Part shown: in pieces, positions 1 through 6,758 of the stretch
How positions within the stretch are numbered: position 1 is the first letter of the stretch
Layout of the letters: each line of letters starts with the position of its first letter
DNA from: HGM04593 sp045578665
GTDB lineage: Bacteria; Bacteroidota; Bacteroidia; Bacteroidales; Bacteroidaceae
Length of the DNA: 17,519 nt
Direction of reading: 5' to 3'
Assembly: GCA_045578665.1 (NCBI GenBank)
Contig: JAZNKR010000062.1
Coordinates: 1-17,519 of the forward strand
Translations under genes and position numbers: made by a program
The notes under the pieces: model-generated
Database searches by the model: none
What the model was told of the DNA's origin: nothing
Seen by the model: only the letters and a program-made list of their open reading frames with translations

Positions 1-687
1 CTTGCGCTCCTCGAGACCCTCTGCGATAGCTGCACAACAAGCGTCGAGAATCAAATCTACTGACTTTGTTGCGTCATCGTTTGCGGGGATTACGTAGTCG
101 ATGTCGTTGGGGTTAGAGTTTGTATCAACGATACCGAATACGGGGATACCGAGACGGTTAGCCTCATGCACTGCAATGTTCTCCTTCATTACGTCGATAA
201 CGAAGATTGCAGCGGGAAGACGTGTCAAATCGGCGATAGAACCGAGGTTCTTGTCCAATTTTGCACGCTGGCGTGTAATCTGAAGAATCTCTCTCTTTGA
301 GAGGTTTGAGTATGTGCCGTCAGCGATAAGTCTGTCGATTGTAGCCATCTTCTTCACAGCCTTACGGATTGTGGGGAAGTTTGTGAGCATACCGCCGGGC
401 CAACGCTCTATAACGTAGGGCATACCTACTGACTGTGCCTTTGCAGCAACAATCTCTTTGAGCTGTTTCTTTGTAGCTACGAACAAGATTTTCTTGCCGC
501 TCTTTGCCATCTGCTTCAAAGTCTCAGCAGCTGTTTCAACCATTGCTGCTGTCTTGTGAAGATCTATGATGTGGATACCGTTGCGCTCCATGAATATGTA
601 GGGAGCCATTGCGGGATTCCATTTACGTTTCAAGTGACCGAAATGTGCGCCGGCCTCCAAAAGTGATTCAAATGATACTCTTGACAT
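1..687 (-). CDS. rpsB: 30S ribosomal protein S2, 3' end cut by window edge
   Basis: Ribosomal protein S2 of the small subunit, needed late in 30S assembly and for S1 docking. The frame opens at ATG 685-687 and stays open for 229 codons to base 1, so the last part of the protein lies outside. The start MSRVSFESLLEAGAHFGH, then KRKWNPAMAPYIF, RNGIHIIDL, ERWPGGMLTNF and the IVDTNSNPNDIDYVIPAND region are the signature blocks of S2. It is the third gene of an rplM-rpsI-rpsB transcription unit, separated from rpsI by 127 nt that may hold its own leader (see the 688-814 entry). The elongation factor gene tsf commonly follows rpsB; that would lie left of the window and cannot be checked. Confidence 0.97.
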   Translation of the reverse strand, partial: MSRVSFESLLEAGAHFGHLKRKWNPAMAPYIFMERNGIHIIDLHKTAAMVETAAETLKQMAKSGKKILFVATKKQLKEIVAAKAQSVGMPYVIERWPGGMLTNFPTIRKAVKKMATIDRLIADGTYSNLSKREILQITRQRAKLDKNLGSIADLTRLPAAIFVIDVMKENIAVHEANRLGIPVFGIVDTNSNPNDIDYVIPANDDATKSVDLILDACCAAIAEGLEERK

Positions 688-814
688 TTTTTAAAATTTT
701 AATCGTTTACTTTCTTTTTAATTAAATTTAATCAACCTCCCGAGTAGTCTCGCATATATATTAAGGAGAGTCCCGAGTGGTTTAGATACTAAACGTATAT
801 CTTCGGGCCGAATA
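688..814 (-). promoter_or_regulatory. rpsI-rpsB spacer with repeated motif, possible S2 leader
   Basis: A 127-nt gap inside an otherwise tight ribosomal operon. It carries the 11-mer TCCCGAGT(A/G)GT twice on the plus strand, at 738-748 and 771-781, so the transcript has two copies of AC(C/T)ACTCGGGA. The second copy in the transcript lies in a small CGAG-ACTA-CTCG hairpin. The last 50 nt before the rpsB start are very AT-rich. I see no TAnnTTTG promoter here. Spacing and repeated structure would suit an autoregulatory mRNA site for S2, but that is inference. Confidence 0.3.
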
Positions 815-1201
815 TTAACGTTTACTGAACTGGAATCTGCGACGTGCTTTGGGACGTCCGGGCTTTTTACGCTCAACCTCACGGGCGTCACGGGTAAGGA
901 ATCCCTCTGAACGCAAAGCTTTTTTGTCCTCGGGATTGATTTTTACCAATGCACGAGCAATTGCGAGACGCAATGCCTGAGACTGACCGGTAAAACCGCC
1001 ACCGTCCAAATTTACTTTGATGTCGTACTTCTCTACAGCGTCAACTTTTGCCAAAGGTTGTTTGACAATGAACTGAAGAATGCTTGAAGGGAAATAAACC
1101 TGCAGATCCTTTTTATTAATAGTAATTTTACCTGTACCCTCTTTAACGAAAATACGGGCAACTGCGCTCTTGCGTCTGCCTAATGCGTTTACCATTTCCA
1201 T
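815..1201 (-). CDS. rpsI: 30S ribosomal protein S9
   Basis: Small-subunit protein S9, whose C-terminal tail reaches the P-site tRNA on the ribosome. The 128 residues are full length for the family. Visible signatures are NALGRRKSAVARIFV near the N terminus, GGGFTGQSQALRLAIARAL in the middle, and the basic tail with KKPGRPKARRRFQFSKR, ending in the invariant SKR. The gene follows rplM after only 7 nt, as in most bacteria where L13 and S9 are co-transcribed. The start MEMVNALG was chosen because the family begins one or two residues before the NALGRRK block. No oddities. Confidence 0.97.
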   Translation of the reverse strand: MEMVNALGRRKSAVARIFVKEGTGKITINKKDLQVYFPSSILQFIVKQPLAKVDAVEKYDIKVNLDGGGFTGQSQALRLAIARALVKINPEDKKALRSEGFLTRDAREVERKKPGRPKARRRFQFSKR

Positions 1202-1208
1202 CTGCTAA

Positions 1209-1670
1209 TTATTTATAAGAATTAATATCTATTGTTTTGGGCTGCTGTGCCTCGTGCTTGTGCTCGGGGCCTTCGTATACATAGAGGTTGTTGAGGATGT
1301 GAGCACCAAGACGAGACTTGGGAAGCATACCTTTTACAACGTGTTTGAAAAGACGCTCGTAACCTTTGTAACCTTTTACAACGTCACCGGGTGTGAAAGA
1401 TTTCTGACCACCGGGATAACCTGAGAATGAAAGATACTCACGGTCTGCCCATTTCTTACCTGTAAGGATTGCCTTGTCAGCGTTGATGATAATAACGTTA
1501 TCGCCGCAATCTACGTTGGGTGTGAAATTGGGTTTGTACTTACCTCTCAAAATTTTGGCAACTTTTGCGCCAAGACGACCAATTACCTGGTCTGTAGCAT
1601 CAACAACAACCCACTCTTTCTTTACGGTTGCTTTGTTTGCAGAAACTGTTTTGTAGCTTAAAGTATCCAC
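1209..1670 (-). CDS. rplM: 50S ribosomal protein L13
   Basis: Large-subunit protein L13, an early assembly protein binding 23S rRNA. The 153 residues match the family. Recognisable blocks are WVVVDATDQVIGRLGAKVA, LRGKYKPNFTPNVDCGDN, VIIINADKAILTGKKW and the VKGMLPKSRLG segment. The C terminus is slightly extended with a His/Glu-rich GPEHKHEAQQP stretch. It is the first gene of the rplM-rpsI-rpsB unit. A promoter lies at 1870-1901, so the mRNA carries a leader of about 190 nt with strong secondary structure. In E. coli L13 represses its own operon by binding the leader; the same could hold here, but no L13 site is recognisable by eye. Confidence 0.97.
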   Translation of the reverse strand: MDTLSYKTVSANKATVKKEWVVVDATDQVIGRLGAKVAKILRGKYKPNFTPNVDCGDNVIIINADKAILTGKKWADREYLSFSGYPGGQKSFTPGDVVKGYKGYERLFKHVVKGMLPKSRLGAHILNNLYVYEGPEHKHEAQQPKTIDINSYK

Positions 1671-1863
1671 TTCAAAAATAGTTTTATTTAGTTAATATTC
1701 TTTCTTTGTTTAACCCTTCTCCCGGTTGTTCTTGACGGAATTCGAACTCGCAGGAAACCCTCCTCGCGTGATTATCAAGCGATTGGCTAAGTCGCCCTTA
1801 CTAACCACTCGGAGACCTGAAGCGTTAATTTTGACCCGAATCTTTATCAGGTCGATAATAATC
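1671..1863 (-). ncRNA. Structured 5' leader of rplM with tRNA-like elements
   Basis: This is the transcribed leader between the promoter at 1870-1901 and rplM. On the minus strand it has a 7-bp inverted repeat (1847-1853 with 1814-1820, 26-nt loop). A further domain is closed by UCUCC (1815-1811) and GGAGA (1722-1718). Inside that domain are a GCGA/UCGC hairpin, a 7-bp hairpin with one bulge resembling the long variable arm of a class II tRNA, a D-loop-like GAGTGGTTAG and a T-loop-like GTTCGAAT. No 7-bp tRNA acceptor stem forms, and the T-stem pairs poorly, so it is not an ordinary tRNA gene. It could be a decayed tRNA-Ser or an autoregulatory leader that mimics tRNA. Confidence 0.4.
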
Positions 1864-1869
1864 GGCCTG

Positions 1870-1901
1870 CAAAAGTACTTCTTTTCAACGACATAGACAA
1901 A
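1870..1901 (-). promoter_or_regulatory. Bacteroidales promoter for rplM-rpsI-rpsB
   Basis: On the minus strand TTTG (1898-1901) is followed after 20 nt by TACTTTTG (1870-1877), matching the Bacteroidota -33/-7 consensus. Transcription would start near 1863. It is arranged back to back with the plus-strand tRNA-Leu promoter 37 bp away. Confidence 0.75.
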
Positions 1902-1937
1902 TAATTAAAAACTTTTTTCAAAAAATCCTCGAAATAT

Positions 1938-1968
1938 TTTGCTGTTACAGAAAATTGCTATACCTTTG
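1938..1968 (+). promoter_or_regulatory. Promoter of tRNA-Leu(CAA)
   Basis: TTTG at 1938-1941 and TACCTTTG at 1961-1968, spacer 19 nt, an excellent match to the Bacteroidota consensus. The start site should be near 1975, giving a short 5' precursor before the tRNA. The -7 box and the following 15 nt are identical to those of the tRNA cluster promoter at 7401-7432. Confidence 0.8.
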
Positions 1969-1993
1969 CATCGCATTTGAAAAACAAGCAGAT

Positions 1994-2075
1994 GCCCAGA
2001 TGGCGGAATCGGTAGACGCGCTGGTCTCAAACACCAGTGGGGCAACCCATCCCGGTTCGATCCCGGGTCTGGGTA
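1994..2075 (+). tRNA. tRNA-Leu (anticodon CAA)
   Basis: A full class II cloverleaf folds: acceptor GCCCAGA with TCTGGGT, anticodon arm CTGGT-CTCAAAC-ACCAG giving anticodon CAA (reads UUG), long variable arm TGGGG/CCCA type, T-arm CCCGG-TTCGATC-CCGGG and discriminator A. CCA is not encoded. It is a single-gene unit with its own promoter and terminator. Confidence 0.96.
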
Positions 2076-2078
2076 CGG

Positions 2079-2119
2079 AAGCGGGGAAAGTTGAAAAACT
2101 TTCCTCGCTTTTATTTTTT
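2079..2119 (+). terminator. Intrinsic terminator after tRNA-Leu(CAA)
   Basis: A 14-bp stem (2079-2092 with 2097-2110) containing one G-T pair and a GAAA tetraloop is followed by a T-rich run. It begins 3 nt after the tRNA 3' end. The stem is also present on the minus strand and may insulate the convergent accessory genes. Confidence 0.9.
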
Positions 2120-2290
2120 AACCCTCGTAACTCATTGGTTTGCTGATATATAAAGCTAAGCGCCTTGTTATAATTTTGGTTCGATATTTTTCCATCAAAT
2201 TCATTTTTGAGGAAACATAGAACTGAGCAGTTTATTTTTTAGTGCTACGGATAGCCTCTATTGCTTGTTGTATAGCCATATTAATAGTTT
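2120..2290. other. AT-rich spacer, no supported gene
   Basis: Between the tRNA terminator and the stop of the 258-codon gene I find no gene that I can support. The only frame is a 15-codon minus-strand ORF at 2232-2279 (MAIQQAIEAIRSTKK), too short to call. The base composition is AT-rich like the neighbouring accessory genes. Confidence 0.5.
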
Positions 2291-3067
2291 TTAATTAATT
2301 TCAAATTTTAATAGTATTTCAGATTTAAAAGCCTCAAAATCTTCTTGCAAGATTTTTTTAATCGCCAGTTTGTAGTTTTTAACACACTCAGTTTCATTCA
2401 GTGAGAAACCACCACAAGTATCAAGCGCAGTTAATAGGCGTTTAAAATATTGTTTTTCGTTTTCATTGGAATAATACATTTCGTTAAATACACGATCAAA
2501 TGATTCTTTACAAAAGATTCTCCTAGCGAGATAATGAATAAGAAAGTTTAACCATTCTTTTTCATACCTCATCATCGATGATAATTCTTCAATATCATCG
2601 GGTAGGGAAATGTATACATTCCTAATCTTGTTTATTGTTTTAGTACTATTGTCCATATCATTTGTTAAAGCCTGACAAAGTGCTAACCCTATATATGAAA
2701 GAATTAAATTTTCATTCCTTTCTATCGTTGTTGCATCTATAAATCTATTTCTTGCTTGCCTAAGATATTCGTTTTGGTTTTCACAGGAAGCAGTTAGTGC
2801 ATAGTTTAGATTCTCATATGCACTTTTAAAATACACATGCATTAATGACTGCACATCGCTCTTTATTAATTTTGTGTACGATAGTATCGACTCAGAAATA
2901 GATTTTTGACATTCTAATTCTGTGCACAATTTTGATATTTCTCGAATTTTACGATATTCAATTGCTAATTTTGCAATATCCGTTGTACTTTTAACACTAT
3001 AATAGATTATAGTTGCTACTGACATATCATTGTAGAAATTTATGACGAATTCAACTTGCAAATGCAA
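2291..3067 (-). CDS. Hypothetical helical protein, AT-rich, beside ATPase-TOPRIM pair
   Basis: A 258-codon frame with no family I recognise. The protein is predicted by eye to be almost entirely alpha-helical, with an alternating pattern that could be TPR-like around residues 75-150. It is rich in Asn, Ile, Lys and Tyr, and the gene is clearly more AT-rich than the flanking core genes, which suggests transfer. The start is uncertain: M1, or M15 (3025) where the sequence becomes more regular. I see no secretion signal or convincing membrane segment. It follows the TOPRIM gene after 80 nt on the same strand with no obvious promoter of its own, so it may be the third gene of that unit. Function unknown. 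Confidence 0.75.
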   Translation of the reverse strand: MHLQVEFVINFYNDMSVATIIYYSVKSTTDIAKLAIEYRKIREISKLCTELECQKSISESILSYTKLIKSDVQSLMHVYFKSAYENLNYALTASCENQNEYLRQARNRFIDATTIERNENLILSYIGLALCQALTNDMDNSTKTINKIRNVYISLPDDIEELSSMMRYEKEWLNFLIHYLARRIFCKESFDRVFNEMYYSNENEKQYFKRLLTALDTCGGFSLNETECVKNYKLAIKKILQEDFEAFKSEILLKFEIN

Positions 3068-3147
3068 TCGAATTCTAATTTATTAACTCAAGTTTCGCAG
3101 GTTCTAATTAATTGAAATATGATGATATGGTTTTACAGATCCCATTT

Positions 3148-3783
3148 CTACTTTTCTGTAAGATTTTCACACAAGAACTCCTTTAGCGGCTTCAAATACT
3201 CCGCATTCAGATTCCAATGCTGAGCATTTTCGAAGTTGCGATTTGCGTCTTTTATCAGTTTCTTCTGAGTCTTTGATGTACCCAACAAAGTTTCAAGATA
3301 GGCATAAATTTTTGTCTTTTTTGCAGGAATAGTTAGAGTTGGAGGTGTCTTAGTCGGAATCCGCACCTCTCCAAGTTTTTCCTCGTAAGTCTGCCAGCAG
3401 TCCATTACGGGTTGGTTATTAGGATTGATAATATTTTCCAAAAGATCTTCCAAAGCACCCGCATCCTTATCATTAGGCAACAAGAACAACTCAAACTCTA
3501 CACCAAATTCATCCTTGATGGCAAGCAATTCAGCACGACGGGATTCTGTATCTTCGTCAGCATCAAAAATGACGAGGTTAACACCTCCCATATCTGTATT
3601 CTGCCGCATGGCACCGATAGAATTTTCTGATCTCAACTTCTGATAACCACCTGTATCGCTATCTTTACCTGGATGGGTGATACTATTTTTGGGAGCTTTC
3701 TCTCTGAAGATATGGTGATAGTAATCCTTGAAGAATTTCTTATCGGCATCTCCCTCTACTATAATCTGAAACCTTCTCATCAT
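3148..3783 (-). CDS. TOPRIM-fold protein, DUF3226-like, partner of the upstream ATPase
   Basis: A 211-residue protein with the hallmarks of a TOPRIM domain. These are a Glu in IIVEGDADKKFF (E10), an acidic DxDxD motif in VIFDADED (D74, D76, D78), and the downstream LPNDKDAGALEDLL block (residues 102-115), which I associate with the DUF3226 family. TOPRIM domains bind Mg2+ and catalyse nucleic acid cleavage or ligation in OLD nucleases, primases and topoisomerases. The ATG overlaps the stop of the ATPase gene by 4 nt, so the two are translationally coupled and probably form one complex. Such ATPase plus separate TOPRIM pairs resemble PARIS (AriA/AriB) or a split OLD/GajA. The family assignment is from motifs only; a defence role is inference. 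Confidence 0.85.
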   Translation of the reverse strand: MMRRFQIIVEGDADKKFFKDYYHHIFREKAPKNSITHPGKDSDTGGYQKLRSENSIGAMRQNTDMGGVNLVIFDADEDTESRRAELLAIKDEFGVEFELFLLPNDKDAGALEDLLENIINPNNQPVMDCWQTYEEKLGEVRIPTKTPPTLTIPAKKTKIYAYLETLLGTSKTQKKLIKDANRNFENAQHWNLNAEYLKPLKEFLCENLTEK

Positions 3784-4856
3784 ACCAACCCTCTAAGTTC
3801 AATATCGTTTTCGCATGCTCCGCTTAGGCCCTCAAAAGTATATTTGTAGGCTTGATGTCCTTTTAGCGGAGTTTTAGCAAGTGTATATAACCGCATTTCT
3901 TGTTGATACTCAGGATACTCTTCCAGCATTTCATTCAAGTGGCTTAGAGTCTCCTTGCTATGAGTCGTAACGAATACCTGCTTGTTCGTTGTGGTCGCTA
4001 GAGAAAAGATGGCTTCCCACAATTTCTTGTAAGCAGAATAGTGCAAACCATTTTCAATCTCATCTATCAGAAGTATATTGTTCATTGGACTGGCAGATGC
4101 CGCCACAATGTTGAGGTAACGACGAAGACCATCGCCTTGCATATTGACCGCCAACAACTGGTCAATACCTTCCAAGCCTACGTATGCGACATTATTCAAA
4201 ATCTCCAATGTGGTTATATGCCTATCGAAATGCCTCAATTGCTCCGTTACGGTTTCTTTTAACTTGCGCTTTGCCAACTCAACCAAGTCATTGGCGGGAT
4301 TGCCAGCTGCCAAGTCTGAAGACAGAAAAGCCACGCTGTTTTTTTCCAAATAGTCTTCTGTCAACTTCTTATTGGATATCAACCCCTGATGGTTGACCGT
4401 CAAACTGCACTCGTACGTATTCGTCTGTTGGTTGGATTCAATATAGAAAAGCATCTTCAGCGTGTTCAGGAATATCTTCGTCTCTGAAGTCGGTATCAGT
4501 CCGTTTTGCAGTCCTACTTGAGATTTCTCATCAAAGACATAAGTCAGATCAAGAGTCAAATGCCGTTTAGTAGCATCTAACAGTTCGGCTGCAATCTCTG
4601 GCTTTACCTTCAAGTCATAATTATGGAACATATAGCTCAAGTCTGCAAAACTGCTATAATTTCGAGACCTGATAGAATTGATAGCCTGAGGCAAGTCAGG
4701 GTTGGACACACCCATCATCAACAAAAGGCATTCAAGTACAGAACTTTTTCCAGAGCTATTCTGACCTAGAAGAATGTTAACACGGGAAAAGTCATCTATC
4801 TTTAGATGGTCAATTCCTCTGAAGTTTTTTATCTCAATATTTTTGAATCCGTCCAT
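3780..4856 (-). CDS. AAA/ABC-type ATPase of the OLD/AriA class
   Basis: A SMC/RecF-like ATPase of about 358 residues. The start is set at MDGFKNIEIKNFRG (4856) because this family begins with such a KxFRG strand. The frame extends 18 codons further to a TTG at 4910, but that stretch looks like the remnant of a dead ORF. Counting from 4856: Walker A GQNSSGKSS at about 31-39, ABC-signature-like QGDGLRRYL at about 240, Walker B ILLIDEIENG at about 261-270 with the catalytic D/E pair, and the H-switch VTTHSKE at about 296-302. There is no nuclease domain in this protein; the overlapping TOPRIM gene would supply it. A promoter lies at 5130-5162. Homologous pairs guard against phage (PARIS, OLD), but which subtype this is cannot be settled by eye. 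Confidence 0.9.
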   Translation of the reverse strand: MDGFKNIEIKNFRGIDHLKIDDFSRVNILLGQNSSGKSSVLECLLLMMGVSNPDLPQAINSIRSRNYSSFADLSYMFHNYDLKVKPEIAAELLDATKRHLTLDLTYVFDEKSQVGLQNGLIPTSETKIFLNTLKMLFYIESNQQTNTYECSLTVNHQGLISNKKLTEDYLEKNSVAFLSSDLAAGNPANDLVELAKRKLKETVTEQLRHFDRHITTLEILNNVAYVGLEGIDQLLAVNMQGDGLRRYLNIVAASASPMNNILLIDEIENGLHYSAYKKLWEAIFSLATTTNKQVFVTTHSKETLSHLNEMLEEYPEYQQEMRLYTLAKTPLKGHQAYKYTFEGLSGACENDIELRGLV

Positions 4857-5126
4857 TATCGTTGTTGGATAATTACAAGTTATCGTTTGGGGTTCGAATT
4901 TCACTTCCAATAAATCTTTAACATCAAGCTGAAACTGGAGAACAATTTCAACGAATTACACCATTGAGAGCCGCATCTTATTGACATTCTTGAAAGAGAC
5001 GTTCATATCAGCGCCACTCATCAACCCGAGAAACCATCGGTTAGCAATCCTTTTGTCAACCTACACTCCCTGAATCAGTTTGGGAAATTTTTCTTTGTCA
5101 TCGATTTTTATTTTAGTTGTATACAT
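4857..5126 (-). pseudogene. Decayed small ORF in frame ahead of the ATPase
   Basis: An ATG at 5124-5126 opens MYTTKIKIDDKEKFPKLIQGV and is stopped by TAG at 5061-5063. The same frame then reads VDKRIANRWFLGLMSGADMN and on to a TAA at 4957-4959, and continues in frame into the codons before the ATPase start. Three protein-like stretches in one frame, separated by single stop codons, suggest a small gene that has decayed. The spacer is otherwise without a gene. No homologue can be named. Confidence 0.35.
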
Positions 5127-5129
5127 GAG

Positions 5130-5162
5130 CAAAGATACAATTAATTTGTCAAGCCGCACAAC
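5130..5162 (-). promoter_or_regulatory. Promoter of the ATPase-TOPRIM unit
   Basis: Minus-strand TATCTTTG (5130-5137) is a full match to the -7 box. A GTTG (5159-5162) lies 21 nt upstream as an imperfect -33 box. Transcription would start near 5124, at or just inside the decayed ORF, leaving a leader of about 270 nt before the ATPase. Confidence 0.6.
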
Positions 5163-5232
5163 TTAATATTGAATAATATCTCGTCTTTATCACTTTTTGT
5201 CTTTCTATCTGTTGATTTTGACTTTAACGCCA

Positions 5233-6045
5233 TCACACAGCCGCGACCATACGCGTGCGGAACGATTCGCGAGCCTTACGGATATAGAGCTTCACAACAT
5301 CAGCCGGTAAATTTGACGAGCGGGCAAAAACCCTTGTTTCATCAGGGAATTTAGCCAAAGCCGTCGCCAGCAGCCACGCGACACCCATTCGCACATAGTA
5401 TGGTTCAGCACCCTGAACAGCACCCTGCTGCGCCATTTTCGGTTTTCCTTTGACCGTTATATACTTTGATTTTATGCTGTCGAAATCGATATTATCGACA
5501 CGCCGAAAAACCACATCGAGCCACTCCTCATCGAGAAAATAACACATTGCCACAACCACAGCAAAACGCACCTCAAATTCGTGCTCCGAATCGAACCAAC
5601 GCTCAAGAAACTTCCACAGAAGCCCCTTATCGGCACGCGCCATCCATTTGGCATGAGCGCAGTAGGAGTCGCACACCGCCCAATTGTCCATCACCGGCAC
5701 ATAACGGGCGAGCATCGCCAGCCGCTCATCGAGCGGACATTTTTCGAGATTGATGAGATAACCCCAAACGACAGTCTCCTCGTAGCACAACATCCCGCCC
5801 GGCGTCGACTCAAAAGCACGAATCACCTCCGCACCATTAACACATTGCCGATGTACTCCATCTGACATAACAACCTCGCCACCTTCAGAAGAAAGCAGCT
5901 TTGCCACCTGCTTGATTTCGGGCGAATGGAGCCCCAAAACACGCCTTTCGGGCAGTGCATTCACCACCCGCAAATGCCCCTCACGATAGCGCGCATCAGT
6001 TTTGAAACGCTCGCCAACCAATGGATATAAAATGTGTTCTATCAT
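5233..6045 (-). CDS. DNA alkylation repair protein, AlkD-type DNA glycosylase
   Basis: A HEAT-repeat DNA glycosylase that removes positively charged alkylated bases such as 3-methyladenine and 7-methylguanine without base flipping. The protein is 270 residues, somewhat longer than Bacillus cereus AlkD (about 235). The key block VMDNWAVCDSYC gives W122 and D126 with the same W-x3-D spacing as the catalytic W109/D113 of BcAlkD. R160 in FEVRFAVVVAMCYF and W224 in YYVRMGVAWLLA fit the other DNA-contacting positions R148 and W187. The chain ends with KLYIRKARESFRTRM, a typical last helix. It lies 83 nt after the flavoprotein gene on the same strand. Whether it belongs to the pathway or is a paralogue with altered specificity cannot be told from sequence. 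Confidence 0.9.
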   Translation of the reverse strand: MIEHILYPLVGERFKTDARYREGHLRVVNALPERRVLGLHSPEIKQVAKLLSSEGGEVVMSDGVHRQCVNGAEVIRAFESTPGGMLCYEETVVWGYLINLEKCPLDERLAMLARYVPVMDNWAVCDSYCAHAKWMARADKGLLWKFLERWFDSEHEFEVRFAVVVAMCYFLDEEWLDVVFRRVDNIDFDSIKSKYITVKGKPKMAQQGAVQGAEPYYVRMGVAWLLATALAKFPDETRVFARSSNLPADVVKLYIRKARESFRTRMVAAV

Positions 6046-6079
6046 CTATTTTCTCGGTTTTAGTGTTTTCGGGTAGATT

Positions 6080-6104
6080 AAAGATTGCGACCCTGACAAT
6101 CTTT
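6080..6104 (-). other. Hairpin between flavoprotein and alkD genes
   Basis: An 8-bp perfect stem, AAAGATTG with CAATCTTT, around a 9-nt loop. On the minus strand it lies just after the flavoprotein stop and before the alkD start. There is no T-tract, so it may be a weak terminator, an mRNA stabiliser, or chance. Confidence 0.35.
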
Positions 6105-6128
6105 GCCAAACAACTTCTATCACCTACA

Positions 6129-6758
6129 TCAGCTCTCCGCCATCCGGCGACCGGCATCGTACGCCATTTGCAAATCCTCCTCCCAATGGGCATCGCGCCA
6201 TGCATGCTTCGCCTCCTCGGAGAATCCGCCAAGTTCGTAATTGCCATATTTCGCCACCTGACACGTATTGTAGCCGACAATGCGCTGTGGCTCGCCAAGA
6301 GCAGTTGATATACACCACTCCATCGTACCGAAATGGTTACTGTTGTTGCGTTCGGGCGTGCCGTTCATCGTCTCGACAAGCAGCACAGGCATACGCTTCG
6401 ACGCAGTGAGGCTGTAATCGTTATACGAGAGCCACGGAAATGTCAGACGCTCCAAAAACGCACGCATCTTACCCGTCACCTCACCGAAATAGATGGGCGA
6501 ACCAAGCACAAGACCATCAGCCTCGGCAATCTCCTCCAGAACCGGTGTAAGCGCATCTTTGAATCGACAGACATTCGACACCTTACCCCTCAGTTTGCAT
6601 GCCATGCACGACATACAACCTTTGTAATCAAAGTCGTAGAGACGTACAATTTTAACATCACCACCGACTGATTTCACACCATCGGCAAAGCGCTGCAACA
6701 ACTGCGCAGTATTCATAGTCCTGCGCGGGCCACCATCGATTATCACTATCTTTTTCAT
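6129..6758 (-). CDS. Flavodoxin-fold flavoprotein / NAD(P)H-dependent oxidoreductase with Cys cluster
   Basis: A cytoplasmic flavodoxin-like protein of 209 residues. The N-terminal strand and P-loop region KKIVIIDGGPRRTMNTAQLL is the FMN phosphate site of the NADPH-dependent FMN reductase family. GSPIYFGEVTGKMRAFLERL (86-105) is the second flavin-contacting loop. Between them lies CMSCMACKLRGKVSNVC, with cysteines 48, 51, 54 and 64 in CX2CX2CX9C spacing. That is close to the compact motif that binds [4Fe-4S] in archaeal iron-sulfur flavoproteins (Isf), so it may be an Isf-type electron carrier rather than a simple FMN reductase. Its physiological partner is unknown. It is probably expressed from a weak promoter near 6842-6849 and precedes alkD. 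Confidence 0.88.
   Translation of the reverse strand: MKKIVIIDGGPRRTMNTAQLLQRFADGVKSVGGDVKIVRLYDFDYKGCMSCMACKLRGKVSNVCRFKDALTPVLEEIAEADGLVLGSPIYFGEVTGKMRAFLERLTFPWLSYNDYSLTASKRMPVLLVETMNGTPERNNSNHFGTMEWCISTALGEPQRIVGYNTCQVAKYGNYELGGFSEEAKHAWRDAHWEEDLQMAYDAGRRMAES

Noticed and set aside
1718..1815. A standard tRNA-Ser gene on the minus strand
   Set aside because: D-loop and T-loop like sequences and a long variable arm are present, but no 7-bp acceptor stem and only a poor T-stem and anticodon stem can be formed, so it is listed as a leader with tRNA-like elements.
1955..2146. 63-codon plus-strand frame across tRNA-Leu(CAA)
   Set aside because: It runs through the tRNA cloverleaf and its terminator, so it is not a protein gene.
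2051..2185. Possible attachment site duplication: GGTTCGAT in the tRNA-Leu T-loop and again at 2178-2185
   Set aside because: Only 8 bp match, no integrase is present, and the second copy is just 120 bp away; expected by chance in this context.
2232..2279. 15-codon minus-strand ORF after the 258-codon gene
   Set aside because: Too short, with no recognisable homologue, promoter or composition signal; random ORFs of this size are common.
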